From positions 1 through 47,682 of the IMG/VR virus record IMGVR_UViG_3300042523_000665: a stretch of 47,682 bases of DNA; one strand, given 5' to 3'. The translations under genes were made by a program, and so were the position numbers. Origin of the DNA: a virus. A model generated the notes under the pieces. It ran no database searches. It saw only the letters and a list, made by a program, of their open reading frames with translations, and was not told the origin of the DNA. Positions 33,891 to 41,772 of this stretch are shown piece after piece (within the stretch, counting starts at the first letter, position 1; every line of letters begins with the position of its first letter).

Positions 33891-35493
33891 TCCAAATCTT
33901 AATAGAACATTATTTTTTGGAACGGTAAAAGATAATGATGACCCTAATTTACTTGAAAGAGTAAGGGTTGTACCTGAACACGAAAAGTTTTTAGAAATTA
34001 TAGGTTCATATAAAGATAGAACTGATTCGAAAGGTTCTTTATTAAATCCTAATCAAGACGATATCCGAGAAGATTTATATTTCACAAAGGATGACCCCTT
34101 TGTTTTCTTTCCGTTTTTACCAATGAATATTAATATCGTGCCATCAATTAATGATGGTGTATTATTAATTTATTTTAATTCAATTGATAATTCGGGTCGA
34201 AAAAAACAATTTTTTATTAAAGCGTCAATTTCAACAATAACCGCATTAAAGGCTGAAGATAGTAATCAAACAAAAGGTATATTAGGTAATTTACCTAATG
34301 TTAAAGCAGGTAAACCTTTAAAAAATAGTAATGGATATTTTAATACTTCAACAAAAGGCGTTATGGCAGAAGTTGAAGATGTTGGGATTTATTCAAAAGG
34401 GAGGTCAGATATTATTCTTAAAGATACTGAAGTTATTTTAAGAGCTAGAAAGACTAAAGAATTTAAAAATAATGAAAGTCCTGTAGTTAATAAAAATCGT
34501 TCTTTTTTACAACTTTCCGATTTTGAATTTAAAACAACCAAAAACCCTCCAAAAAATATTATTAAACAAGAAGTTGTTGACCAACAAATAGTTAAACTAG
34601 TTGAGTATGAAATTGATTACGGATTTAATGAGGGAACAGATGGACCTTATTCAGGTAATATCAACATATATAATTTACCGGGTAGAAACTCCAAAACAAC
34701 AACTACAAATTTTAGAAGTGATACCGTTTTAGATGACTATACTTCTTTTTTCCCTTACTTCATACATGAATTTGTTAATGTATATACAATAGAAACAGTG
34801 TCGTTTATTGTAAATTCAATCCTTAAAGGATTAAACAAGGGTGAAATTGATTTTGAATATACATCAATAATTGACGGACAGGAACAAAAAGTAAGAGTTT
34901 ATCAAAAAATTTTAGATAATCGATTTCCATTTTTTTACCGACCAAGTGTTACTAACCAAAATTTATTAAATAAAGGGGATGCTAATCAAAGAAAAACTAT
35001 AAATGCATTATCCTCAAGAGTAGTATTTCCAAAATCTAGAACAGAAAATCCAGGTGCGGGTTTAATATCCAAAAAGAATTATTTTGGACAGTTATTAAAA
35101 ACCTCTTTACAAAAAATAACCAGTCTTAATAAAGAAATTACTGAACAGTCTTACGCAGTATTAGGGTCGGATAAAGTATTTTTTATCTCAAGAACTTCAC
35201 AGATACCTGACAAACCAAGTATAATTGTTGATGATGAAGATGTTTATGGTATTGGTGAGTCAAAACTTTCGACAAACTATATGGAGGCAACAGAAGGTAT
35301 GGTTAGGGGTGAGTCTTTAAAGAAATTATTATCACTAATGGTTAGATTTTTATTAAATCACCAACACTTGTATAACCGTTATCCACCTTATGAAACAACC
35401 ACTGAAACCGCACCAATATCCAGTCAACAAGTTTTAGAAGAATTCAATTTATTTGACCAAAAAGTTATTAATCAAAATATTCGAATAAATTGA
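33868..35493 (+). CDS. Baseplate hub-type protein with gp5-like OB fold
   Basis: A 541-residue structural protein. The N-terminal ~130 residues look like the OB-fold of T4 gp5/VgrG-type proteins: LFFGTVKDNDDPNLLERVRV, then DPFVFFPFLPMN and INDGVLLIYFN. These are the places where gp5 proteins have GRVVD-x-x-DP-x-x-GRVKV and a later PxVGDxVWV strand. A variable middle and a C-terminal helical part (LLSLMVRFLLNHQHLYNR) follow. No lysozyme domain is seen. The OB-fold call is a remote match; a hub position would fit the neighbours. Confidence 0.55.
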   Translation: MSQEVMFNPNLNRTLFFGTVKDNDDPNLLERVRVVPEHEKFLEIIGSYKDRTDSKGSLLNPNQDDIREDLYFTKDDPFVFFPFLPMNINIVPSINDGVLLIYFNSIDNSGRKKQFFIKASISTITALKAEDSNQTKGILGNLPNVKAGKPLKNSNGYFNTSTKGVMAEVEDVGIYSKGRSDIILKDTEVILRARKTKEFKNNESPVVNKNRSFLQLSDFEFKTTKNPPKNIIKQEVVDQQIVKLVEYEIDYGFNEGTDGPYSGNINIYNLPGRNSKTTTTNFRSDTVLDDYTSFFPYFIHEFVNVYTIETVSFIVNSILKGLNKGEIDFEYTSIIDGQEQKVRVYQKILDNRFPFFYRPSVTNQNLLNKGDANQRKTINALSSRVVFPKSRTENPGAGLISKKNYFGQLLKTSLQKITSLNKEITEQSYAVLGSDKVFFISRTSQIPDKPSIIVDDEDVYGIGESKLSTNYMEATEGMVRGESLKKLLSLMVRFLLNHQHLYNRYPPYETTTETAPISSQQVLEEFNLFDQKVINQNIRIN

Positions 35494-35500
35494 TATTTAT
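35494..35500 (+). promoter_or_regulatory. TATTTAT motif upstream of the 35513 gene
   Basis: TATTTAT follows the stop of the hub-type gene directly and lies 12 bases before the ATG at 35513. Confidence 0.4.
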
Positions 35501-35512
35501 CTAAAAAAGATA

Positions 35513-37009
35513 ATGTCAATTCATCGTTCATATTTTAGTCGTAATAATACGTTATTATCCAACAGCTTTACTAATACAGGTAAATCTCCGTGGACACAAC
35601 TTTATTTTGGTTCATCATCAGATGTAATTGCATCACCAGGATTTAGTAGATTTATATTTGATTTAGACCTTTCACAACTTGTAGGAAAAATTCAAACCAA
35701 AACAATATCTACAGGATGTACTGGATTTTCAGGAATAACACATACCTTGAGAATGACAAATACATCTTCATTTGATAAAGAAGGTTTATCAAATGAATAC
35801 ACATCTCAGGGTAGATTAAGAGCAACTTCATTTGATTTAATTTTATTTAGAATACCATTAACTTCAGGTAGTACAGGTTCTGCTCAAAGTTGGGATGAGG
35901 GAGTTGGATATGACTATTACGATGTTCAAAATACACTTAACACATCTAATGGATTGTTAACACCAATTACATTACCCCAAGATAAATCATATTCACAAAG
36001 ACCTTCAAATTGGTATCAAAGAACAACATTAAGTGGTTGGAGTACTAATGGAATATACAATAACACAACTGGTGGTAATGTTGATTACTCAGATTTAATT
36101 ATCGTTGATACCCAACACTTTGAATTTGGTAATGAGGACATTGAGTTTGACATGACAAATGAAATTAATCAATATCTTACAGGTTCAACATCAGGATTTA
36201 CAGGTTGGGGGATTGCTTATTTACCCCAATTAGAAAATTTAACAGGGTTAACTGAAAACTATTCTGTTGGGTTTTTCACAAGACATACTCAAACATTTTA
36301 CGAACCGTTTCTTGAGACTTCATATAATGATTTAATATTAGATAATAGAAATTCATTCTATTCTTACAATAATAATAATCTTTATTTATATTCTTATATC
36401 GGAGGTGTTCCAACAAGTTTAGATAATCTACCTATTGTTACTCTTGAAAATAATCAGGGTAATGTTGTTGGAACATACACAGGTTGTCAAATAACACAAG
36501 GTGTTTATCAAATAACAACAAGTGGTATAACTGTGACAACTCCATGTATGTTTACGGATACTTGGTCTAATTTAGTTTATAACGGTATTTCATTACCTAA
36601 TGTGGTTAATGATTTAACTGTATTACCTTATCAAGGTTATTTTACATTAGGAACACAAAGTAGAGACCCTGAATTATTTGGATTTGATTTTTATGGTATC
36701 AAACAAGATGAAAAAATACTCAATACAGACGTTAGAAAAGTTGGTGTGGTTATTAAAAAAGCGTACACATCAAATCAAGTATTAACACCTGTCACAGCAT
36801 ATTATAGAATATATGTTAACGAAGGTACAACTGAAGTTCAAGTTCAAGACTGGACTCAAATTAATAGAGCGTCTAATGAATACTATTTTATATTTGATAC
36901 AAAAGATAAAATACCAAATGAATATAATGTTGATATTAAAGTACTAACATCAGGAGAAGTAGATACTTATAAAAAAACACTAACATTCCAAATAGTTAAT
37001 AAGAAATGA
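35513..37009 (+). CDS. Beta-rich tail or fibre-type protein
   Basis: A 498-residue protein rich in Thr, Ser, Asn, Gly and Tyr, with short strands and no long helices; this is typical of phage tail fibre, adaptor or decorating proteins. Recognisable parts include FGSSSDVIASPGFSRFIFD near the start and GITVTTPCMFTDTWSNLVYNG near residue 344. An Ig-like beta segment is at the C-terminus. The style resembles the LamG-like protein at 7434-10358, so both may belong to the receptor-contact apparatus. The next gene overlaps it by 4 bases. Confidence 0.6.
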   Translation: MSIHRSYFSRNNTLLSNSFTNTGKSPWTQLYFGSSSDVIASPGFSRFIFDLDLSQLVGKIQTKTISTGCTGFSGITHTLRMTNTSSFDKEGLSNEYTSQGRLRATSFDLILFRIPLTSGSTGSAQSWDEGVGYDYYDVQNTLNTSNGLLTPITLPQDKSYSQRPSNWYQRTTLSGWSTNGIYNNTTGGNVDYSDLIIVDTQHFEFGNEDIEFDMTNEINQYLTGSTSGFTGWGIAYLPQLENLTGLTENYSVGFFTRHTQTFYEPFLETSYNDLILDNRNSFYSYNNNNLYLYSYIGGVPTSLDNLPIVTLENNQGNVVGTYTGCQITQGVYQITTSGITVTTPCMFTDTWSNLVYNGISLPNVVNDLTVLPYQGYFTLGTQSRDPELFGFDFYGIKQDEKILNTDVRKVGVVIKKAYTSNQVLTPVTAYYRIYVNEGTTEVQVQDWTQINRASNEYYFIFDTKDKIPNEYNVDIKVLTSGEVDTYKKTLTFQIVNKK

Positions 37010-37524
37010 AAAAAGTAGCATTAAAAGAAAACGAATATATTAAATTATTAAAATTCGTATTATCTGAAGCTTTATCACCAGGTGAAGATAAAATTGACAT
37101 GATTTTAGATAAAATTAGTCAATCAGGTATGGAATCAATCACACCTGAAGAAAGAGAAACTCTTGAGAAATTCACTAAAGGTATTTCAATAGAGGATGAA
37201 CCATCGTCTAAAGAAGATGCAATAACAAAGGCAGGTGGTTTTTGGTCTTTTGAATTTCCAGGTATGCCGTCATTTAAATTTAGATACGAATCAACTGAAG
37301 ATACTGAAGATGAAAAAATACATACAGGATATCTAACAGTTGATGATAGTGATTACTATGGCGAAATTTATTGTGATACCGAAGGTAATTTTCAAACTTG
37401 TATGTTTGAAAATACTACTGAAGGAACTAATGTTTTTGAAGATTATGAAGGTTTAGAACACGATATTGAAGTGTTTTTAGATGTAGTCTGTAATGACCTA
37501 AAAGAAGATGATATGATTGCGTAA
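37006..37524 (+). CDS. Acidic protein with (L/I)xE leader, DUF6576-like motif
   Basis: A 172-residue acidic protein. The N-terminal 21 residues form a hydrophobic/basic helix ending VLSE|A, matching the T4 gp21 cleavage rule; LKE|N lies at residue 8. Residues about 29-60 (MILDKISQSGMESITPEE) resemble the short DUF6576 element known from Bacteroidota rhomboid proteins. The C-terminal region is beta-rich with YCDTEGNFQTC. It is coupled to the tail gene by a 4-base overlap. A packaged internal protein is the favoured idea; the domain match is tentative. Confidence 0.6.
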   Translation: MKKVALKENEYIKLLKFVLSEALSPGEDKIDMILDKISQSGMESITPEERETLEKFTKGISIEDEPSSKEDAITKAGGFWSFEFPGMPSFKFRYESTEDTEDEKIHTGYLTVDDSDYYGEIYCDTEGNFQTCMFENTTEGTNVFEDYEGLEHDIEVFLDVVCNDLKEDDMIA

Positions 37525-37525
37525 T

Positions 37526-38059
37526 ATGAAAAATTTAAATAACATAATTAAGAAAGTACTTAAAGAACAATCTGAAAGATATATGTTTTTCAGTAATTTA
37601 GAACAAATGCACCGTCAATGTGAGATACTTTTATCTATACCTAAAAATGATGTTGAAAATATTTTAAACAATGGTCACGATTGGGCACAAGACCATATTG
37701 CAGAATCTAAAAATAACTTGGACCAAGTATTTGATTTTATGATGAATGAAATCAAAGGTGATAAATTTAGTTCTGATGACGCAGTTAGACCTGAAGAAGT
37801 AATTGAAGATATTAATTTAAACGATTTAGCAATGGCTGATGATGTAAATGGAAACCCTGGAACTGCATTAGCATTATACCAAATGACTGAAGGTCGTAAA
37901 AAAGCAGGTACTAAATTATGTGCTCGTGGTAAAGCTGCAGCTAAATCAAAATTTGACGTATATCCTTCAGCTTATGCAAATGGTTACGCAGTACAAGTAT
38001 GTAAAGGTACAAAACCTGGTTTAGACGGAAAAAAACATTGTTCAGGGGCGTATTGTTAA
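37526..38059 (+). CDS. Cys-rich basic protein with (L/I)xE leader
   Basis: A 177-residue protein starting at the ATG at 37526 (an in-frame TTG at 37517 is less likely). The leader IIKKVLKE|Q occupies residues 7-14, the same position as in the gene at 38533. The body is acidic and helical. The C-terminal ~55 residues are basic with KKAGTKLCARGKAAAKSKF, a VYPSAYANGYA segment and three further Cys (VCKG, HCSGAYC), which suggests a small zinc-binding or disulfide-bonded DNA-contacting module. Similar tails occur in other phage proteins as I recall. Probably an internal head protein. Confidence 0.65.
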   Translation: MKNLNNIIKKVLKEQSERYMFFSNLEQMHRQCEILLSIPKNDVENILNNGHDWAQDHIAESKNNLDQVFDFMMNEIKGDKFSSDDAVRPEEVIEDINLNDLAMADDVNGNPGTALALYQMTEGRKKAGTKLCARGKAAAKSKFDVYPSAYANGYAVQVCKGTKPGLDGKKHCSGAYC

Positions 38060-38067
38060 TCAAAAAT

Positions 38068-38098
38068 TTTGAATTATTAAAAAAACATAATATATTTG
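38068..38098 (+). promoter_or_regulatory. Bacteroidota housekeeping-type promoter
   Basis: TTTG at 38068-38071 and TATATTTG at 38091-38098 are separated by 19 bases, an exact match to the TTTG-N19/21-TAnnTTTG consensus. It lies 19 bases before the ATG at 38118. Confidence 0.75.
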
Positions 38099-38117
38099 TA
38101 GTCAAATCATAAATGAA

Positions 38118-38522
38118 ATGACTATAATAAAAAAACTGTGGATTAAATATCGTCTGTATTTACGTAAATTAGACCGAAAGGATACCGAATTTGACATTTA
38201 TATGTCAAACGTGAGGAAATGTTCCACCATATGTCGTAAACTCATTCATTCGGAAGATTCTGAACTCATAATCGCTCCGATATCCGATAAGAAATATATC
38301 CGTAATGATAAATTAGGTATTTTTGTTACTATGGATGGTGGACAGGTTACAGTAACCAATCATACATACAGTTATTTCATTAAATTAAATAAAACACAAT
38401 GGGATAAACTGATTAGTGCATTCCGTAGAGAAATGGAATATAGAGCAATGGAGATTGAAAAAGAACTTGAATCTCAAATTAATCACTCACTTGATAATAT
38501 TTATAATAAAATAAATTGTTAA
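38118..38522 (+). CDS. Unknown protein under its own host-type promoter
   Basis: A 134-residue basic protein with a Lys/Arg-rich N-terminus (LWIKYRLYLRKLDRKD) and a central beta region (LGIFVTMDGGQVTVTNHTYSYF). The C-terminal helix (EYRAMEIEKELESQ) is charged. Its codon use looks less A/T-biased than that of its neighbours and it has a separate Bacteroidota-type promoter, so it may be an early gene or a recent acquisition inserted among late genes. I do not recognise a function. Confidence 0.65.
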   Translation: MTIIKKLWIKYRLYLRKLDRKDTEFDIYMSNVRKCSTICRKLIHSEDSELIIAPISDKKYIRNDKLGIFVTMDGGQVTVTNHTYSYFIKLNKTQWDKLISAFRREMEYRAMEIEKELESQINHSLDNIYNKINC

Positions 38523-38532
38523 TATTTAAATC

Positions 38533-38778
38533 ATGTCAAAGTTAGATAACCAAATTAAAAAAGTTTTAAGAGAAATGTCAGAAGAACCAGAATACGGAAG
38601 ACTTGATAGAGGTTTAGTACAAGACGTTATTGATAGATTACTATCAGATGAGACAGGTGGATATAGAGGAGCTTTAAAAGCATTAAATTCTGAGTTTGGT
38701 ACAGGACAATACTCAAGACCTGAAAGAACTTATGAACCACCTAAACCAGGTATTAGAGTTAGTAAAAGTATTTATTAA
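38533..38778 (+). CDS. Small protein with IKKVLRE leader
   Basis: An 81-residue protein. Residues 8-14 are IKKVLRE, matching position for position the leader of the protein at 37526 (IKKVLKE), and fitting an (L/I)-x-E|M cleavage. The rest is polar, Gly/Arg-rich and ends with Pro-rich YEPPKPGIRVSKS. The end PPxxPGIR is echoed by the protein encoded on the opposite strand (PPIRPGIRK at about residue 37). No domain is known; it may be an internal head protein. Its stop overlaps that of the convergent gene. Confidence 0.6.
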   Translation: MSKLDNQIKKVLREMSEEPEYGRLDRGLVQDVIDRLLSDETGGYRGALKALNSEFGTGQYSRPERTYEPPKPGIRVSKSIY

Positions 38779-39512
38779 CTTAAAGATTTTCTAATTAAAG
38801 ATATTAAGACCGATTCGTTGGTCTTTTTCTTTTTAGGTTTGTACGATGTCATAACAGGTTTTTGACCTTTACCTGTTTGAGTATCTTTTTTCTCGGCCTT
38901 TCTTTTTTGTTGACAAGCAGATTGTTTTTGAGAATCGGTCATTTTAGCAGCAACACCTACCGCTCTACATTTAGGATAACCCTTTGTATCACCCTCAGGT
39001 CTTCCACATGGTGGATGTTTACCATCTTTTTTACTACAAATATTTACCCATGGACCTTTAGGTTGTTTACTACCCTTTGGTTTTTTCTTTGTACCAAACC
39101 AAACACCTAAATCTTCATTAGTATCTTTTTTTGATTCATTTACACTATCCACTTGATAATCTGGTTTATACATTTTAAATGGTGCGTAAGCATATTCATC
39201 ATCACCTTCATCAGGAGCATCTTGTCTATAATCCTTATCTCTAATATGTTTAGCATTTTTTTCTTTTTTAGAAATTTCTTTTTTAGATTTTTTAACATGA
39301 CCATCTAAAGAATCGTAATTTATTTCAGCATCAACATAGTCAGATACAGGTTCAATAAATGGCTTTAAATTTTCATCAAACCATTTTCTAATTCCTGGTC
39401 TAATCGGAGGCTTATATGTACCACCAACAGTAGATGTAGTTGATGCTTCATTTAAATATTTCTCATATTCAGTTAGTTTTTTAAGAATTTCTAAAATCAT
39501 ATTACTTTTCAT
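38775..39512 (-). CDS. Basic Cys-rich protein with (L/I)xE leader, DUF5872-like
   Basis: A 245-residue basic protein. I chose the ATG at 39512 over TTG at 39518. Residues 1-22 form a helix ending YLNE|A, a good match to the gp21 cleavage rule. The middle is charged and disordered. At about residues 150-215 a Cys-rich basic block (WVNICSKKDGKHPPCGRPEG, then YPKCRAVGVAAKMT, and SACQQKRKAEKK) resembles the DUF5872-type module found in diverse phage and viral proteins, likely nucleic-acid binding. The C-terminus repeats a helix (ESVLISLIRKSLS). Probably a DNA-associated internal head protein. Confidence 0.65.
   Translation of the reverse strand: MKSNMILEILKKLTEYEKYLNEASTTSTVGGTYKPPIRPGIRKWFDENLKPFIEPVSDYVDAEINYDSLDGHVKKSKKEISKKEKNAKHIRDKDYRQDAPDEGDDEYAYAPFKMYKPDYQVDSVNESKKDTNEDLGVWFGTKKKPKGSKQPKGPWVNICSKKDGKHPPCGRPEGDTKGYPKCRAVGVAAKMTDSQKQSACQQKRKAEKKDTQTGKGQKPVMTSYKPKKKKTNESVLISLIRKSLS
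38805..38835 (+). terminator. Terminator inside the convergent gene's 3' end
   Basis: AAGACC (38806-38811) pairs with GGTCTT (38820-38825), followed by a T-rich run. It would end transcription from the gene that stops at 38778, and lies in the coding sequence of the minus-strand gene, where the T-run encodes Lys codons. Confidence 0.65.
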
Positions 39513-39537
39513 AACCAAAAAAATTGTTTATATTTAC

Positions 39538-39544
39538 ATAAATA
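39538..39544 (-). promoter_or_regulatory. TATTTAT motif upstream of Cys-rich protein gene
   Basis: The minus-strand TATTTAT lies 25 bases before the ATG at 39512, in the divergent gap with the gene at 39554. Confidence 0.4.
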
Positions 39545-39553
39545 TCTAATACT

Positions 39554-39808
39554 ATGGAACATTCAGAAGAAGACAAATTAAAATCAGAAATTTTAAATGA
39601 ATTAAACAATTTAAATGATGGAGGTATCCTATTTAATTCTATTGAATATAAATCATCAGATGGTTTAAATGATTTTATCTCTAATTTAACTGATGAACAG
39701 GCGAAATTATGTTTAATTGAATCCGTTAAATATTCATTCTTAAAGGGAGTGTATTCATTAGAAGAATCTGAAGTATTATCAAAATCAATTAGAGTTTTAT
39801 CCAAATAA
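39554..39808 (+). CDS. Small acidic helical protein
   Basis: An 84-residue acidic protein, mostly helical (EEDKLKSEILNELNNL and DEQAKLCLIESVKYSFLK). It lies in a divergent gap opposite the Cys-rich gene and ends at a bidirectional terminator shared with the capsid gene. An overlapping minus-strand frame exists but is a shadow, as it lacks protein-like composition. No family is recognised. Confidence 0.6.
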   Translation: MEHSEEDKLKSEILNELNNLNDGGILFNSIEYKSSDGLNDFISNLTDEQAKLCLIESVKYSFLKGVYSLEESEVLSKSIRVLSK

Positions 39809-39838
39809 AAAAAGGTCAGATTTCTCTGACCTTTTTTA
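39805..39838. terminator. Bidirectional intrinsic terminator
   Basis: A long stem AAAAAAGGTCAGA/TCTGACCTTTTTT with a 4-base loop serves both convergent genes: the small protein (+) and the major capsid gene (-). Confidence 0.9.
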
Positions 39839-39856
39839 TTATCTATTAAGATAAGA

Positions 39857-41746
39857 TTATCTTAATTCATTCAAATCGAATGTACGAACACCATCAACGA
39901 TGATACGACCATAGAAGCGATTGTTCACCATCTTCTTCGCATATCTTGTCATGATACCCTTGATAGGAGTAAAGTTGAATGGGTTATACATTGTTGGAGT
40001 TAATTGTAACGGTACGTATGGAGCGTAGATGTAACCAGTATCCAATAAAGAAGTACCTTTATGACCAATCAACACAGTGTTAGCTGGGAAGTATGGGTCA
40101 CGGTATACTTGATAACGACCACTTAATGTACCAACTCTCTCGATACCCATGTTGAATTGGTCCTGCTCAGGAGCCGCATTTGATACGTGGAAGTATTCCA
40201 AGTCATCAAAGATTGCACTGATTTCAGAAGATACAACAATCCAGTTAGCTCCACCTCTTAAAGTAGACTTGTGGATTTGAGCTGAAATTTGGTTGATTGC
40301 AGTAATCAACGTTTGGTTCCAGTCCTTTTGAGTGTAAGGAGTTGATTGGTTGTTCAGACGCTTCCATCCGTTGTAATCCCAACGTAATGTCCACGCTGCA
40401 CCTTTACGTAAGTCACGTAAGATTTCACGGTCAATTTCAGCCGCCACTTGTTCAGATAATAAAGCTGTTAATTCAGCTTCAGCATCGATGTTGTGGAACG
40501 CTGCAACGTCTTGTGCCATTTCTGGAGACCATTGTGCTCTTAATTTTCTTTCTGTAACAGATACAGTTACTGACTCAAGGTCAAAAGAAACTTCACCAAT
40601 TTTATCTTCAAATTCTAACTCTTCGTAACGTCTCCAAGCTGCTTGGATGTTAGTATTAGCAGAAGAACCACTCCATTGTGTAGCAGTTAATGTTGCTCCA
40701 GAATATCCATCAGGAGTTGACTGTCCACAAGCAATACATGCCGGAACTTGAGTGTCAATCTCTAAATAGATATAACCTTGTGTATTACACACGTTATCAT
40801 AGTAACCACCATTACCTTGAGTTGTACTTGCGAAAGTACTACCAAAAGCCGCTTGAGTACTAGTGTAGTTTGGCCCGTATATTGATTGACCATACTTTTG
40901 AGTTACAACACGGTATAAAAGTGGTGTATATGTATTAGTACCTAAGTTAGACGCAACAGTTGCGTTATTAGTATAAAGAACTAAGTTAGATAAGAAAGAT
41001 TCAGTATCTTGTTCTTGTCCGTCAGGTCCAATTAACTTACCATTACCTGCAGAAGTTAAACCTGAAAGTGCTACAATAATTTTTCTAAATTCAGTGTTAG
41101 AACCACCTTGTACAGTGTAACCTGAAGGAATTAATGCTCCGTCAGACCAAGCAACTGTTGGACATGAACCTGTTAGTGTTACAAAACGTCCTTTAGAATA
41201 ATCAAATAAACCTGCTGGGTTAAGACCTGGCTCAGTTCCTTCGTAGAATAAATCATAAAGGTTTTTCGCGTAAGTTGGGTTGTTTGCACTTCCTGTACCA
41301 GTAGCGTAACCTGCATTTGGGTCACCAGGATAGTTTCCAGGAGAGCCTACAGGCGCGTAATGGTCACCTGAAGTAACGTTTAATCCGTTGATTGCAGAAC
41401 CACCAGAATAACCTTGGATTTGTGGTACGAAGTAGAACAATTTACCGATTGGTAAGTTCATAGCTTGTACAGAAACGATTTCGTTAGACAATAATTTAGA
41501 GAACACACGTCTGATGATAGGGAATACCACAGTCTCGAATGAACCTGAATCTGCCGTAGAAGATGCTTCGTTAATCAAATGTGACGCTTGGTTTTCATAC
41601 AATTGTGCAACATTTTCTTTTAGGTGGCCTTTAAGACCTTCAAGGAACCCTAATTTGTCCCATTTGTTTACTGTGTCTTCTTTGATAACTTTCAAGTGCT
41701 TAAGACCGATGTTACCAACTAATCCACTTTCTAATAATGCTCCCAT
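39857..41746 (-). CDS. 23: Major capsid protein, T4 gp23-like
   Basis: A 629-residue HK97-fold capsid protein and the main building block of the head; T4 gp23 is 521. The N-terminal 60 residues form a propeptide ending HLINE|ASST, which matches the T4 maturation site at E65|A66. Additional (L/I)-x-E sites are seen in the propeptide (LKE|N at 44, LYE|N at 51). After cleavage SFETVVFPIIRRVFSKL starts the mature protein, as in T4. An inserted Gly/Thr/Asn-rich region (about residues 115-345) may be an exposed decoration domain. The C-terminus has typical gp23 features (GIMTRYAKKMVNNRFYGRI). The gene is last in the T4-order head block. Confidence 0.95.
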   Translation of the reverse strand: MGALLESGLVGNIGLKHLKVIKEDTVNKWDKLGFLEGLKGHLKENVAQLYENQASHLINEASSTADSGSFETVVFPIIRRVFSKLLSNEIVSVQAMNLPIGKLFYFVPQIQGYSGGSAINGLNVTSGDHYAPVGSPGNYPGDPNAGYATGTGSANNPTYAKNLYDLFYEGTEPGLNPAGLFDYSKGRFVTLTGSCPTVAWSDGALIPSGYTVQGGSNTEFRKIIVALSGLTSAGNGKLIGPDGQEQDTESFLSNLVLYTNNATVASNLGTNTYTPLLYRVVTQKYGQSIYGPNYTSTQAAFGSTFASTTQGNGGYYDNVCNTQGYIYLEIDTQVPACIACGQSTPDGYSGATLTATQWSGSSANTNIQAAWRRYEELEFEDKIGEVSFDLESVTVSVTERKLRAQWSPEMAQDVAAFHNIDAEAELTALLSEQVAAEIDREILRDLRKGAAWTLRWDYNGWKRLNNQSTPYTQKDWNQTLITAINQISAQIHKSTLRGGANWIVVSSEISAIFDDLEYFHVSNAAPEQDQFNMGIERVGTLSGRYQVYRDPYFPANTVLIGHKGTSLLDTGYIYAPYVPLQLTPTMYNPFNFTPIKGIMTRYAKKMVNNRFYGRIIVDGVRTFDLNELR

Positions 41747-41772
41747 TTTTTATAGGTTTTTTATTTTTAAGT

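Noticed and set aside
39502-39804. Minus-strand 100-residue frame
   Set aside because: It is opposite the small acidic gene at 39554, whose composition and start context are better.
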